Origin: Spirochaetota bacterium
Lineage (GTDB): Bacteria > Spirochaetota > Spirochaetia > Treponematales > Rectinemataceae
Assembly (NCBI GenBank): GCA_022711355.1
Contig: JAKLFE010000044.1
Coordinates: 1-36,194, forward strand
Direction of reading: 5' to 3'
DNA: 36,194 nucleotides
Below are positions 6,880 through 13,889 of the stretch, one piece after another. Positions within the stretch are counted from its first letter, which is position 1; every line of letters starts with the position of its first letter. Below the pieces are notes generated by a model. It was not told the origin of the DNA. It worked only from the letters and a program-made list of their open reading frames with translations, and made no database searches. Both the position numbers and the translations under genes were made by a program.

Positions 6880-7636
6880 CGCGCCGCCGCCTGGCCGGGG
6901 CGCGGGCGTAGAGCTTGCGCCGGCCTGCCTTGCCGGCCTCGGCCAAAAGGCCCTCGCGGGCAAGGCAGTACAGGATCTTGCGCGCCCGCTCGGGCCCGAT
7001 GCCGAGGGCCTCGCCCAAGGAGGCCGAGGACCAGGGCTCGGGGAGGGCCTTGGGGATGAGGGCGAGCCATTGGGAGCGGGTGCGGAAGGAGCGGGAGGAG
7101 AGGACCTCGACGAGCTCCCGGTCCACCTTGCGGTCGCCCCGGCTCCGCCAGGAGCCCGAGCCGTCGCGGGTCCGGGTGTCGACCGCGCGCACGAGGAGGA
7201 TCTCGACGGTCACGTTGCGCGCCGCGATGAGGCCGGCCGCCTGGACGAGCTCGTCGAAGAGCTCGTAGAGGTCGCCGCGCTTGGGGCTCCGCCGGGTGGA
7301 CAGAAGCTCGCCGGTCCTCGGGTCGAGGCGGCGGATCGAGGTCTCGGCGGCGATGGGATGGACGACGCGGACGCGGTGGCCGGCCGCGGCGAGGGAGCGG
7401 ACCTTGGCCGCGATCTTGCCCAGGCTGCCGGTCTGGACCTCGACGAGCTCCCCGTCCGCGCGCACGAGGTCGACCACCCTGCCCCCCACCGGGACCTCGA
7501 GGCGGTCGCCGGGACGGGCGAGCCAGCGCTTGAGCTGGGCGTGGAGGCTCCGCTCCGCGTAGAGATTGAAGCCCTCGCGCTCGGCGACGAGGCCGCCGGC
7601 CTCGTCGCCGCTCGCCCGCTCGTGCAGCCCGCCCAT
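6872..7636 (-). CDS. Conserved protein with PD-(D/E)XK-like N-terminal domain
   Basis: This 254-residue protein is not assigned to a named enzyme. Residues 20-100 look like a restriction-endonuclease fold: Glu28 in a first helix, Asp56 in VVDLVRADG, then Glu66 and Gln68 in ELVEVQTGSLGKIAAKV. The spacing resembles the E...D...(E/D)xK core with Gln in place of Lys. Residues 85-130 contain VRVVHPIAAE and SPKRGDLYELFDELV. The C-terminal part (about 175-250) resembles a winged helix (ASLGEALGIGPERARKILYCLAREGLL) and ends in a basic tail, ARRRRDG, which would suit DNA or RNA binding. I recall similar proteins in spirochaetes and Chloroflexi, without known function. It overlaps tcdA by 8 bases, so a link to tRNA handling is possible. 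No Shine-Dalgarno is seen; CATACT lies 6 nt before the ATG. Confidence 0.6.
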   Translation of the reverse strand: MGGLHERASGDEAGGLVAEREGFNLYAERSLHAQLKRWLARPGDRLEVPVGGRVVDLVRADGELVEVQTGSLGKIAAKVRSLAAAGHRVRVVHPIAAETSIRRLDPRTGELLSTRRSPKRGDLYELFDELVQAAGLIAARNVTVEILLVRAVDTRTRDGSGSWRSRGDRKVDRELVEVLSSRSFRTRSQWLALIPKALPEPWSSASLGEALGIGPERARKILYCLAREGLLAEAGKAGRRKLYARAPARRRRDG

Positions 7637-7675
7637 GGCCGCAGTATGCCCCGAAGCGCGGCCGCGAGGCTAGCG

Positions 7676-9025
7676 TCAGCGGGGCGGGCGCTCCCCCGCG
7701 CGCGCGGGCCGCGCGGGCCGGGCGAGGAGGGCGATCGAGACCGCGAGGGTGCAGGCCTCCGAGGCGGGCAGGGCGAGCCAGACGCCGAGGTCGCCGAACA
7801 GGAGGGGGAAGAGGAAGACGAAGAGGCAGATCAGGACCAGGCCCCGGAGCGAGGCTACGGCGGCCGAGCCCGCCGCGTCCCCGATGGCGGTGAGGTAGGC
7901 CGAGGCGATGGAGCTGTAGGCCGCGGGCAGGAGGGAGAGGGCCGTGAAGAAGAGGGCCCGGGCGGCGAGGCCCGACGAGGCCTCCTCCCCGGCCCGCGCG
8001 AAGAGGGCGGCGAGGGGGCCGGGGAAGAGGAGGGCCGGCGCGGCCGCCGCCGCCGCGGCGCCGAGGGCCCAGCGCATCGCGAGGGAGAGCCAGGACCGGG
8101 CCTCGCCGGCCTCGCCACCTCCCCAGGCGCGGCCCGCCAGGGGCCACAGGCCCTGCCCGAAGCCCAGGACGAGCATCGAGGAGAGGAAGCAGAGGTAGCC
8201 GGATATCGTGTAGGCGGCCACGCCCGCGACGCCCATCCGGGCCAGGAGGATCCTGTTGTAGGCGTAGGCGACGATCGTGACGGAGAGCTGGCCCACGAGC
8301 TCGGAGGAGCCGTTGGCGAGGATCGAGCCGAGCTCGCCCCGGCTCAGCGCGGGCCGCGCGGGCTTGATCGAGGGGCAGGCCCGCGCCAGGGCGGCCAGGC
8401 CGAGGAGGAGCTGGAGGGCGGCGCCCGCCGCCGAGGAGAGGGCCGCGCCGCGGAGCCCCAGGCCGAGCCGGGCGATGAGGAGCCAGTCCAGGGCGATGTC
8501 GCAGGCGGCTCCGGCGGCCCCGGCCGCGAGGGAGAGGCCGGGCCTGCCCCCTGCCCGCAGGAAGGCCCCGACTCCGACGTTGAGCATGACCGGCGCGTAG
8601 TACAGGAGGAGGGGCGCGAGGTACTCGCGGACCTGGCCCGCGACCTCGCCGCGGGCCCCGAGGAGGCCGATGGCCGGCCCGAGGAAGGCGCCCAGGAGGA
8701 GGGTCAGGCCCAGGCCCGCGGCCGCGAGGAGGAGCATCGTGCCCGAGGCGAGGCGCGAGGCCCCCGGCCCGTCCTTCGCGCCGAGGCGGTGGTTGGCCAG
8801 GGTGCCCCCGCCCACGGCGATCATCACGCCGGCGGCGAGGAAGACGTAGAAGATCGGCAAGGTCAGGTTGACCGCGGCCAGGGCCCCGGCCCCGAGGATG
8901 CGGCCGACGAAGAGGCCGTCGGCCAGGACCGAGACCGAGCTCACGAGGGTGCCCGCCAGGGCCGGCAGGGCGTAGGAGAGGAAGACCGCCCGCTGGCCGG
9001 GGCGGCCCGTGGCGAGAGCGTCCAT
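7676..9025 (-). CDS. MATE-family efflux transporter
   Basis: This 449-residue protein has about twelve membrane helices and the two-fold repeat of MATE exporters (NorM/MepA/DinF superfamily). These proteins expel drugs or metabolites using sodium or proton gradients. The N-terminal half begins AVFLSYALPALAGTLVSSVSVLADGLFVGRILGAGALAAVNL, which is characteristic; the corresponding second-half helix contains NGSSELVGQLSVTIVAYAYNRIL. The ATG at 9025 has the Shine-Dalgarno GGAGGT. This sequence lies in a 6-bp hairpin (9031-9048), so translation could be regulated. The gene follows an AraC/GyrI-type regulator gene by 64 bases on the same strand, a common pairing in which the regulator controls export of a toxic ligand. 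Confidence 0.9.
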   Translation of the reverse strand: MDALATGRPGQRAVFLSYALPALAGTLVSSVSVLADGLFVGRILGAGALAAVNLTLPIFYVFLAAGVMIAVGGGTLANHRLGAKDGPGASRLASGTMLLLAAAGLGLTLLLGAFLGPAIGLLGARGEVAGQVREYLAPLLLYYAPVMLNVGVGAFLRAGGRPGLSLAAGAAGAACDIALDWLLIARLGLGLRGAALSSAAGAALQLLLGLAALARACPSIKPARPALSRGELGSILANGSSELVGQLSVTIVAYAYNRILLARMGVAGVAAYTISGYLCFLSSMLVLGFGQGLWPLAGRAWGGGEAGEARSWLSLAMRWALGAAAAAAAPALLFPGPLAALFARAGEEASSGLAARALFFTALSLLPAAYSSIASAYLTAIGDAAGSAAVASLRGLVLICLFVFLFPLLFGDLGVWLALPASEACTLAVSIALLARPARPARAGERPPR

Positions 9026-9030
9026 GCGTA

Positions 9031-9048
9031 CCTCCGATGCGCCGGAGG
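9031..9048 (-). promoter_or_regulatory. Hairpin covering the MATE gene ribosome-binding site
   Basis: On the minus strand CCTCCG, six loop bases and CGGAGG form a perfect 6-bp GC-rich stem. The second arm is the Shine-Dalgarno of the MATE gene, ending five bases before ATG 9025. If formed in the mRNA it would hide the ribosome-binding site. Confidence 0.45.
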
Positions 9049-9089
9049 ATAGCGCGGCGGCCCGCCTCGATACTTCTGGAAAAGCGCCC

Positions 9090-9962
9090 TTACCCGATCG
9101 GCGCGAGGATGTCCACCGCGATGCGGCCCGCCTCGTCGAGGCCGGAGCGGTAGAGCTCGAGGATCGGCCCCTCGGCCAGCCGCCGGCCCATCGCGGGCAT
9201 GCCGAGGGCGAGGAGATCGTTGAAGGCGTGGATGAGGCGGCCGATCTGGTCCTCGAAGCGGTAGCGCAGGTAGCGGCGCCGGGGCAGGGCCAGGACCCGC
9301 CCGGGGAGGCCCGGCGGCAGGTCCGCGCAGAGGTCGTAGCGGAGCCGCTCGCCCGCGGTGATGAGGGGATCCTCGTAGGAGATGCCGACGTACAAGGGAT
9401 CGCGGAGGCCGGGATGGGCCGCCTCGACCTCGGCGCAGAAGTCGCGCCAGGCCCGCACCAAGCCGGCGTAGGGCCCGCGGTAGCGCCGCTTCATGAGCCG
9501 GAAGGGGCCGTAGTCCCCCTCGTCCACGCGCTCCGCGAGGGCGGCCAGGGCGGCCGAGCGCTCGGGGCCGGGCGCGCGGAGCGCCGCGATGCGCGCCATC
9601 GCCTCGGCGTAGGCGCCCTCGGGCGGGGGAGGCGGGGCCGCGCGGTAGGCGGAGGCGCTCGTGCCGAAGCGCTCGCGGAAGGCCGTGGCGAAGTTCGAGG
9701 GGCTGTAGCCGGCCTCGGCGGCGATCTCGGTCAGGCTCGTCCCGGGGCTCTTCAGGAGGCGGAAGGCGGCCCGCTCGAGCCGCAGGCGCCGGGCGAAGGA
9801 GTGAACCCCCTCGCCCGTCACCGAGGAGAAGAGGCGGTTGAAGTAGTGGCGCGAGAAGCAGGCGGCGTCGGCCACCCGCTCCACGGGAAGCTCCTCGTCG
9901 AGGTGGGCGCGGATGAAGTCCACCGCCTCCTCGACGGCCGCGACGTGGTCGGGTCGGTCCAT
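9090..9962 (-). CDS. AraC-family regulator with C-terminal GyrI-like ligand domain
   Basis: This 290-residue protein has an N-terminal AraC-type double helix-turn-helix (about 8-107), with LPVERVADAACFSRHYFNRLF as first helix pair and TSLTEIAAEAGYSPSNFATAFRERFG as second. After a Pro-rich linker (109-115) comes a GyrI/SOUL-like small-molecule domain (about 118-289). The order is that of the Rob/MarA-like regulators that bind amphipathic drugs. It is upstream of a MATE exporter on the same strand, so it probably activates that gene in response to an exporter substrate. There is no Shine-Dalgarno before ATG 9962, and TAGGAT lies five bases upstream, so the mRNA could be leaderless. The -35 region is poor, as expected for an activated or autoregulated promoter. 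Confidence 0.85.
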   Translation of the reverse strand: MDRPDHVAAVEEAVDFIRAHLDEELPVERVADAACFSRHYFNRLFSSVTGEGVHSFARRLRLERAAFRLLKSPGTSLTEIAAEAGYSPSNFATAFRERFGTSASAYRAAPPPPPEGAYAEAMARIAALRAPGPERSAALAALAERVDEGDYGPFRLMKRRYRGPYAGLVRAWRDFCAEVEAAHPGLRDPLYVGISYEDPLITAGERLRYDLCADLPPGLPGRVLALPRRRYLRYRFEDQIGRLIHAFNDLLALGMPAMGRRLAEGPILELYRSGLDEAGRIAVDILAPIG

Positions 9963-10031
9963 GGCCCATCCTAGCGCGGCCCGGCGCGGCGCGGCCAGCC
10001 CGGGCGGGGCCAGCCGCGGCGGCGCTCCGGC

Positions 10032-10060
10032 TTGATGCGCCCGCGGCGAGGGTGTAGGAT
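10032..10060 (+). promoter_or_regulatory. Putative sigma70 promoter of the first amino-acid ABC operon
   Basis: TTGATG (10032-10037), a 17-base spacer and TAGGAT (10055-10060) precede the binding-protein gene. A 7-bp GC hairpin (10063-10083) covers the expected start of the transcript. The gap 9963-10123 is shared with the divergent AraC gene. Confidence 0.5.
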
Positions 10061-10123
10061 GAGCCGCCGCAGCCTCCGGCGGCCCGCCCGGAGTGCCCCG
10101 GAGCCCTCGTACAAGGAGTCCCT

Positions 10124-10939
10124 ATGAAGAACCGGATCGCTTTGACGCTGATCGCCGCGCTGGTCCTCGCCGGCGGCTGCTCCAAGAAGGATGCCGGGGC
10201 CAAGGCCGGCGCGGCGGCCGCCGGCCTGCCCGACCTCAAGGGCCGGACCATCGTCGCGGTGACCGAGAACGCCTACACCCCCCTCAACTTCGTCGACCCC
10301 AAGACCGGCAAGGCCGTGGGCTGGGAGTACGACGCGGTCAACGAGATCGCCAAGCGCCTGGGCGCCAAGGTCGAGTGGAAGATCTGCTCCTGGGACACCA
10401 TGATCCAGGCGGTGCGCGACGGCCAGTTCGACGTCGGCATGGACGGGATCACCATCAACCAGGAGCGCAAGGCCCAGGTCGACTTCTCCGCCCCCTACAT
10501 GGTCTCCCAGCAGTTCATGCTCGTCCGCGCGGATGAGAAGCGCTTCAAGGACGACAAGGAGTTCGCGGCGGACAAGAAGCTCCTCGTGGGCTCCCAGGCC
10601 GGCACCACCAACTTCTACGTCGCCGTCGGCATGCTCGGGGGCGACGAGAAGACCCCGCGCATCAAGCTCTTCGAGACCTTCGGCGCCGCCGTGCAGGCCC
10701 TCCTCTCGAAGGACGTCGACACGGTCCTCATGGACGCCGCCTCGACGAAGGGCTACATCGGCGCCAACCCCAACAAGCTTAAGACCGTGGGCCAGCCCCT
10801 GGGGACCGAGGAGTTCGGCTTCATCTTCAAGCCCGGCTCCGACCTCGTGGCCCCCTTCAACGCGGCCATCGAGTCCATGAAGAAGGACGGGAGCCTCGAG
10901 GCCCTGAACACGAAGTGGTTCTTCGAGTACAAGCCCTGA
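10124..10939 (+). CDS. Amino-acid ABC transporter substrate-binding lipoprotein
   Basis: This 271-residue protein is a family 3 periplasmic solute-binding protein (polar amino acid type). A lipoprotein signal peptide ends in VLAGGC, with Cys19 as the lipidated residue, followed by a Lys/Ala-rich tether (SKKDAGAKAG). The mature domain begins LKGRTIVAVTENAYTPLNFVD. It then shows GWEYDAVNEIAKRLG, FDVGMDGITINQERKAQVDFS and YMVSQQFMLVR, the standard order of the two-lobed fold. The Arg of RKAQVDFS region and the Asp of the second lobe should bind the amino acid alpha groups. The start ATG 10124 has AAGGAG upstream. It is the first gene of a three-gene operon with a permease (9-base gap) and an ATPase. 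The specific amino acid is not clear. Confidence 0.9.
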   Translation: MKNRIALTLIAALVLAGGCSKKDAGAKAGAAAAGLPDLKGRTIVAVTENAYTPLNFVDPKTGKAVGWEYDAVNEIAKRLGAKVEWKICSWDTMIQAVRDGQFDVGMDGITINQERKAQVDFSAPYMVSQQFMLVRADEKRFKDDKEFAADKKLLVGSQAGTTNFYVAVGMLGGDEKTPRIKLFETFGAAVQALLSKDVDTVLMDAASTKGYIGANPNKLKTVGQPLGTEEFGFIFKPGSDLVAPFNAAIESMKKDGSLEALNTKWFFEYKP

Positions 10940-10948
10940 TCCGGCCCG

Positions 10949-11791
10949 ATGAGCGATAGCGGGGAGCGGGGGGCCGCCGGCCGGGCTCGCCGGGGCGAGG
11001 GCGCGGGGGCCGTCCCCTGGTGGCTCGTCGCCCTCCTCCTCCTCGGGCTCTGGGCCCTGGCCGCCTTCCTCGCCTCGCCCGGCTACCGCGTGATCCTGCG
11101 CGCGGTGGCCTCGGGCCTGGGGGTCACCCTCCGCGTCTCCCTCGTCGCCTACGCCGCCTCCCTGGCCCTCGGCCTGGGCCTGGGCCTCCTGCGCTCGTCG
11201 CGGCTGCGCGCCTGCCGCGAGGCCGCCACCTTCTACATCGAGCTCGTCCGCGGCCTGCCCATGCTCGTCATCCTCTACTACATCGCCTTCGTGGGGGCCC
11301 CGGCCCTGGCGGCGGCGCTCAACGCGCTCCTCAAGCCCCTCATCGCCTCGGGGGCGATCGGGGCCGTCGAGGCGCGGAGCTTCGACTTCGCGACGCGGGC
11401 GGTCCTCGCCCTGACCCTCGGCTACGCGGCCTTCATCGCCGAGATCTTCCGCGCGGGCATCGAGAGCGTGGACCGGGGCCAGATCGAGGCGGCCCGGGCC
11501 CTGGGCCTGAGCGAGGGCCAGCTCATGCGGCGCGTCGTCCTGCCCCAGGCCCTGCGGAACGTCCTGCCCGCCCTCGCCAACGAGTTCGTCGCCATCGTCA
11601 AGGACTCGTCCCTCGTCTCGGCCCTCGGGGTCCAGGACATCACCCAGCTGGGCAAGGTCTACTCGGCCTCGACCTTCCGCTTCTTCGAGACCTACAACGT
11701 GGTCGCCTTCTTCTACCTCTGCCTCACGGTCTCCCTCTCCCTCCTCGTGCGGGCCCTCGAGCGCCGCCTCAAGCGGGGCCTCGCGCGATGA
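10949..11791 (+). CDS. Amino-acid ABC transporter permease (HisM/GlnP type)
   Basis: This 280-residue inner-membrane permease has an N-terminal polar stretch (1-25) and about five or six helices. The EAA loop that contacts the ATPase is visible as [36 protein letters not shown] (about 180-215). The motif [19 protein letters not shown] is characteristic of the polar amino acid (HisMQ) family. Only one permease gene is present, so the channel is probably a homodimer. The last codons overlap the ATPase start in ATGA (11788-11791), indicating coupled translation. Between the helices a longer than usual loop ([16 protein letters not shown]) is present. Confidence 0.92.
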   Translation: MSDSGERGAAGRARRGEGAGAVPWWLVALLLLGLWALAAFLASPGYRVILRAVASGLGVTLRVSLVAYAASLALGLGLGLLRSSRLRACREAATFYIELVRGLPMLVILYYIAFVGAPALAAALNALLKPLIASGAIGAVEARSFDFATRAVLALTLGYAAFIAEIFRAGIESVDRGQIEAARALGLSEGQLMRRVVLPQALRNVLPALANEFVAIVKDSSLVSALGVQDITQLGKVYSASTFRFFETYNVVAFFYLCLTVSLSLLVRALERRLKRGLAR

Positions 11792-12534
11792 GCGCCTTCA
11801 TCCGCGTCGTCGAGGCCTCCAAGCGCTTCGGGCCCCGGGGCGGGCCGGGCGCGGTCGCCCTCGACCGGGTCAGCCTCGAGCTGGGCTCGGGCGAGGTGGC
11901 CGTCGTCATCGGCCCCTCGGGCTCGGGCAAGTCCACCCTCCTGCGGGCCATCAACCGCCTCGAGGAGCTCGACTCGGGGAGGATCTGGGTGGGAGACGAC
12001 GAGGTCACCGCCCGCCGCGCCGACCTCCGGCGGATCCGCGAGGAGGCGGGCATGGTCTTCCAGGCCTTCAACCTCTTCGCCCACCTCACGGTCCTCGAGA
12101 ACGTCTCGCTCGCCCCGCGCCTCGTGCGGGGCCTCGGGCGGGCCGAGGCCCGGGAGGCGGCCGAGGCGCTGCTTAAGCGGGTGGGCCTCGCGGACAAGCT
12201 CGGCTCCTATCCCCGCCAGCTCTCCGGGGGCCAGCAGCAGCGGGCGGCCATAGCGCGGGCCCTCGCCATGTCGCCCAAGGCCCTCCTCTTCGACGAGCCG
12301 ACGAGCGCCCTCGACCCGGAGATGATCAAGGAGGTCCTCGACGTGATGGCCGGCCTCGCCGCCGAGGGCATGACCATGCTCGTCGTCTCCCACGAGATGG
12401 GCTTCGCCCGGGCCGTCGCCGACCGGGTGGTTTTCATGGACGGGGGGCGGATCGTCGAGGAGGGCAGCCCCGAGCAGGTCTTCGACGGGCCCCGGGAGGA
12501 GCGGACCCGCGAGTTCCTCGCCCACGTCCTCTAG
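11788..12534 (+). CDS. Amino-acid ABC transporter ATP-binding protein (GlnQ/HisP type)
   Basis: This 248-residue ATPase has all ABC motifs: Walker [10 protein letters not shown] at 42-50, Q-loop in [17 protein letters not shown] (about 90-106), signature LSGGQQQR at 145-152, Walker B ALLFDE at 165-170 and switch His in VVSHEMGFA. The sequence [19 protein letters not shown] and the ending [13 protein letters not shown] are typical of the polar amino acid importers. The start ATG 11788 overlaps the permease stop; the reading frame is open further upstream, but that region is an alternative frame of the permease. Its TAG stop at 12532-12534 interlocks with the stop of the convergent LacI gene in the palindrome CTAG. 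Confidence 0.95.
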   Translation: MSAFIRVVEASKRFGPRGGPGAVALDRVSLELGSGEVAVVIGPSGSGKSTLLRAINRLEELDSGRIWVGDDEVTARRADLRRIREEAGMVFQAFNLFAHLTVLENVSLAPRLVRGLGRAEAREAAEALLKRVGLADKLGSYPRQLSGGQQQRAAIARALAMSPKALLFDEPTSALDPEMIKEVLDVMAGLAAEGMTMLVVSHEMGFARAVADRVVFMDGGRIVEEGSPEQVFDGPREERTREFLAHVL

Positions 12535-13616
12535 GCCCGCGGCCCCGCGCCCCGGCTCCGGGCCCCGCAGCTCTCCCGGACCACGAGCTCGGGCCTGAGG
12601 ACGCTCCGCCGGGCGGGAGGCCGCTCGAGGCCCTGCCGCCGGGCCTCGATGAGGCCCATGAGGCGCTCGCAGGTCACGAGGGACATCTCCTCGCGGGGCT
12701 GGTGCACGGAGCTCAGGGCGGGGCGCATGGCCCCGGAGAGCTCGCAGTCGTCGTAGCCGACGACCGAGACCTCGCCGGGCACCGCTATCCCGAGCTCGGC
12801 GAAGGCCTGGAGGGCTCCGATGGCCATGAGGTCGTCGAAGGCCAGCAGCGAGTCGTAGCCGCCGAGGCTCCGGCGGAAGTTCATGACGGCGCGGTAGCCG
12901 GACTCGATGGACATGTCGCCGTAGAGGATGTCCTCGGCCCCGATGGAGAGGCCGGACTCGGCGAGGGCCCGCCGCGCGCCCTGGAGCCTGAGGCGGTACT
13001 CGAGCTCGTAGTCCGCGTCGCTCGTCAGGCAGAAGGTCCGGCGCCGCCCGAGGGAGGCGAGGTGCCGGGCCGCGAGGTAGCCGCCGAGCTCGTTGTCCGG
13101 GTAGATGAAGTCGAGCTCGGCCTCCGCGCCCTCGGGGGGCGGGTAGTGGGAGAAGACGAAGGGCATGCCCGAGCCGCGCACGAACTCGAGGAGCTCCGGC
13201 TCGAGGCGGGGCGACATGACGATGAGGCCGTCCACCTTGCGCCGGGTCACGAGGCGGCGCAGGTTATCCTGGCCCGTGAAGCGGTTCGCGGGGAAGGCCA
13301 CGATGAGGTCGTAGTCGTTCCGCTCGAGGATGGCGCGGATGGCGTTGAAGAGGGTGTTGAAGTAGAGGTTGACCCCGAACTCCTCGTAGCTCGGCGGGAG
13401 GACGACGCCGATCGTGCCGACCTGCTTGGTGATCAGGCTCCGGGCGCTGGCGTTGAACTCGAAGCCGAGCTCCTCGGCCATGGAGCGGATCCGCTGCCGC
13501 GTCGCCTCGCTGATGCGCGAGGTCCCGTTGAGGCTCCGCGAGACCGTCGAGACGCTCACGCCCGCCAAATCGGCGATATGTTTGAGCGTAATCGGCTTGC
13601 AATCGCTTGCGCACAT
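12531..13616 (-). CDS. LacI-family repressor, probable regulator of the inositol locus
   Basis: The 361-residue product has a LacI helix-turn-helix at the N-terminus ([20 protein letters not shown], about 9-28, followed by the hinge helix region ending [11 protein letters not shown]) and a periplasmic-binding-protein-like effector domain (about 60-345: [47 protein letters not shown]). I choose ATG 13616 rather than GTG 13625. A strong promoter has its -10 box at 13629-13624, overlapping that GTG and placing the transcription start at or one base before ATG 13616, with no Shine-Dalgarno. It is divergent from a sugar ABC/IolE operon whose promoter carries a LacI-type operator, so it most likely represses that operon until inositol or a derivative is bound. 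Confidence 0.9.
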   Translation of the reverse strand: MCASDCKPITLKHIADLAGVSVSTVSRSLNGTSRISEATRQRIRSMAEELGFEFNASARSLITKQVGTIGVVLPPSYEEFGVNLYFNTLFNAIRAILERNDYDLIVAFPANRFTGQDNLRRLVTRRKVDGLIVMSPRLEPELLEFVRGSGMPFVFSHYPPPEGAEAELDFIYPDNELGGYLAARHLASLGRRRTFCLTSDADYELEYRLRLQGARRALAESGLSIGAEDILYGDMSIESGYRAVMNFRRSLGGYDSLLAFDDLMAIGALQAFAELGIAVPGEVSVVGYDDCELSGAMRPALSSVHQPREEMSLVTCERLMGLIEARRQGLERPPARRSVLRPELVVRESCGARSRGAGPRA

Positions 13617-13623
13617 CGAGTCC

Positions 13624-13652
13624 ACTATAGGCCCGGAGGGGGCATTTGTAAA
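13624..13652 (-). promoter_or_regulatory. Leaderless promoter of the LacI-family gene
   Basis: On the minus strand TTTACA (13652-13647), exactly 17 bases, then TATAGT (13629-13624); each box differs from the sigma70 consensus at one position. Seven bases separate the -10 box from ATG 13616, so the mRNA would start at or one base before the start codon. Confidence 0.75.
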
Positions 13653-13784
13653 GCCTCTCTATCGATACAACCACCGACTAATCCTGCAATGGGCGCTAGA
13701 ATATTCAATTATTTTCATTATAACCGCAAGACCGCCTCGACACAGAACAGACCGAAATTGGGCAAGGCTCTGCCTCGAATCCTG

Positions 13785-13804
13785 TTGCGCAAACGTTAGC
13801 ACAT
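13785..13804 (+). promoter_or_regulatory. LacI-type operator
   Basis: The imperfect palindrome TTGCGCAAACGTTAGCACAT has 7 of 10 positions matching between half-sites and the central CG usual for LacI-family operators. It ends six bases before the -35 box of the inositol-type operon, a position suited to repression. It lies about 130 bases from the LacI gene's own promoter. Confidence 0.55.
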
Positions 13805-13809
13805 TTTTC

Positions 13810-13838
13810 TTGACAGCGCGGCCTTTCGCCCCCATCCT
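13810..13838 (+). promoter_or_regulatory. Putative promoter of the inositol-type ABC operon
   Basis: A perfect -35 box TTGACA (13810-13815) is followed after 17 bases by a weak -10 CATCCT (13833-13838). The expected leader of about 45 nt holds a GGAGGG/CCCTCC dyad (13852-13879). The gene's own Shine-Dalgarno GGAGG lies at 13880-13884. Confidence 0.5.
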
Positions 13839-13889
13839 AGCCCCATCATCAGGAGGGCGGCGCGCGGCGCGGCCCCTCCGGAGGCAGCC

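Noticed and set aside
6614..9052. Open frame of 812 codons on the plus strand opposite tcdA, the nuclease-like gene and MATE
   Set aside because: Same type of antisense shadow; the minus-strand frames have clear family motifs and translational overlaps.
13617..13625. GTG 13625 as start of the LacI-family gene
   Set aside because: It overlaps the -10 box of a near-consensus promoter, so it would lie upstream of the transcript start; ATG 13616 fits better.
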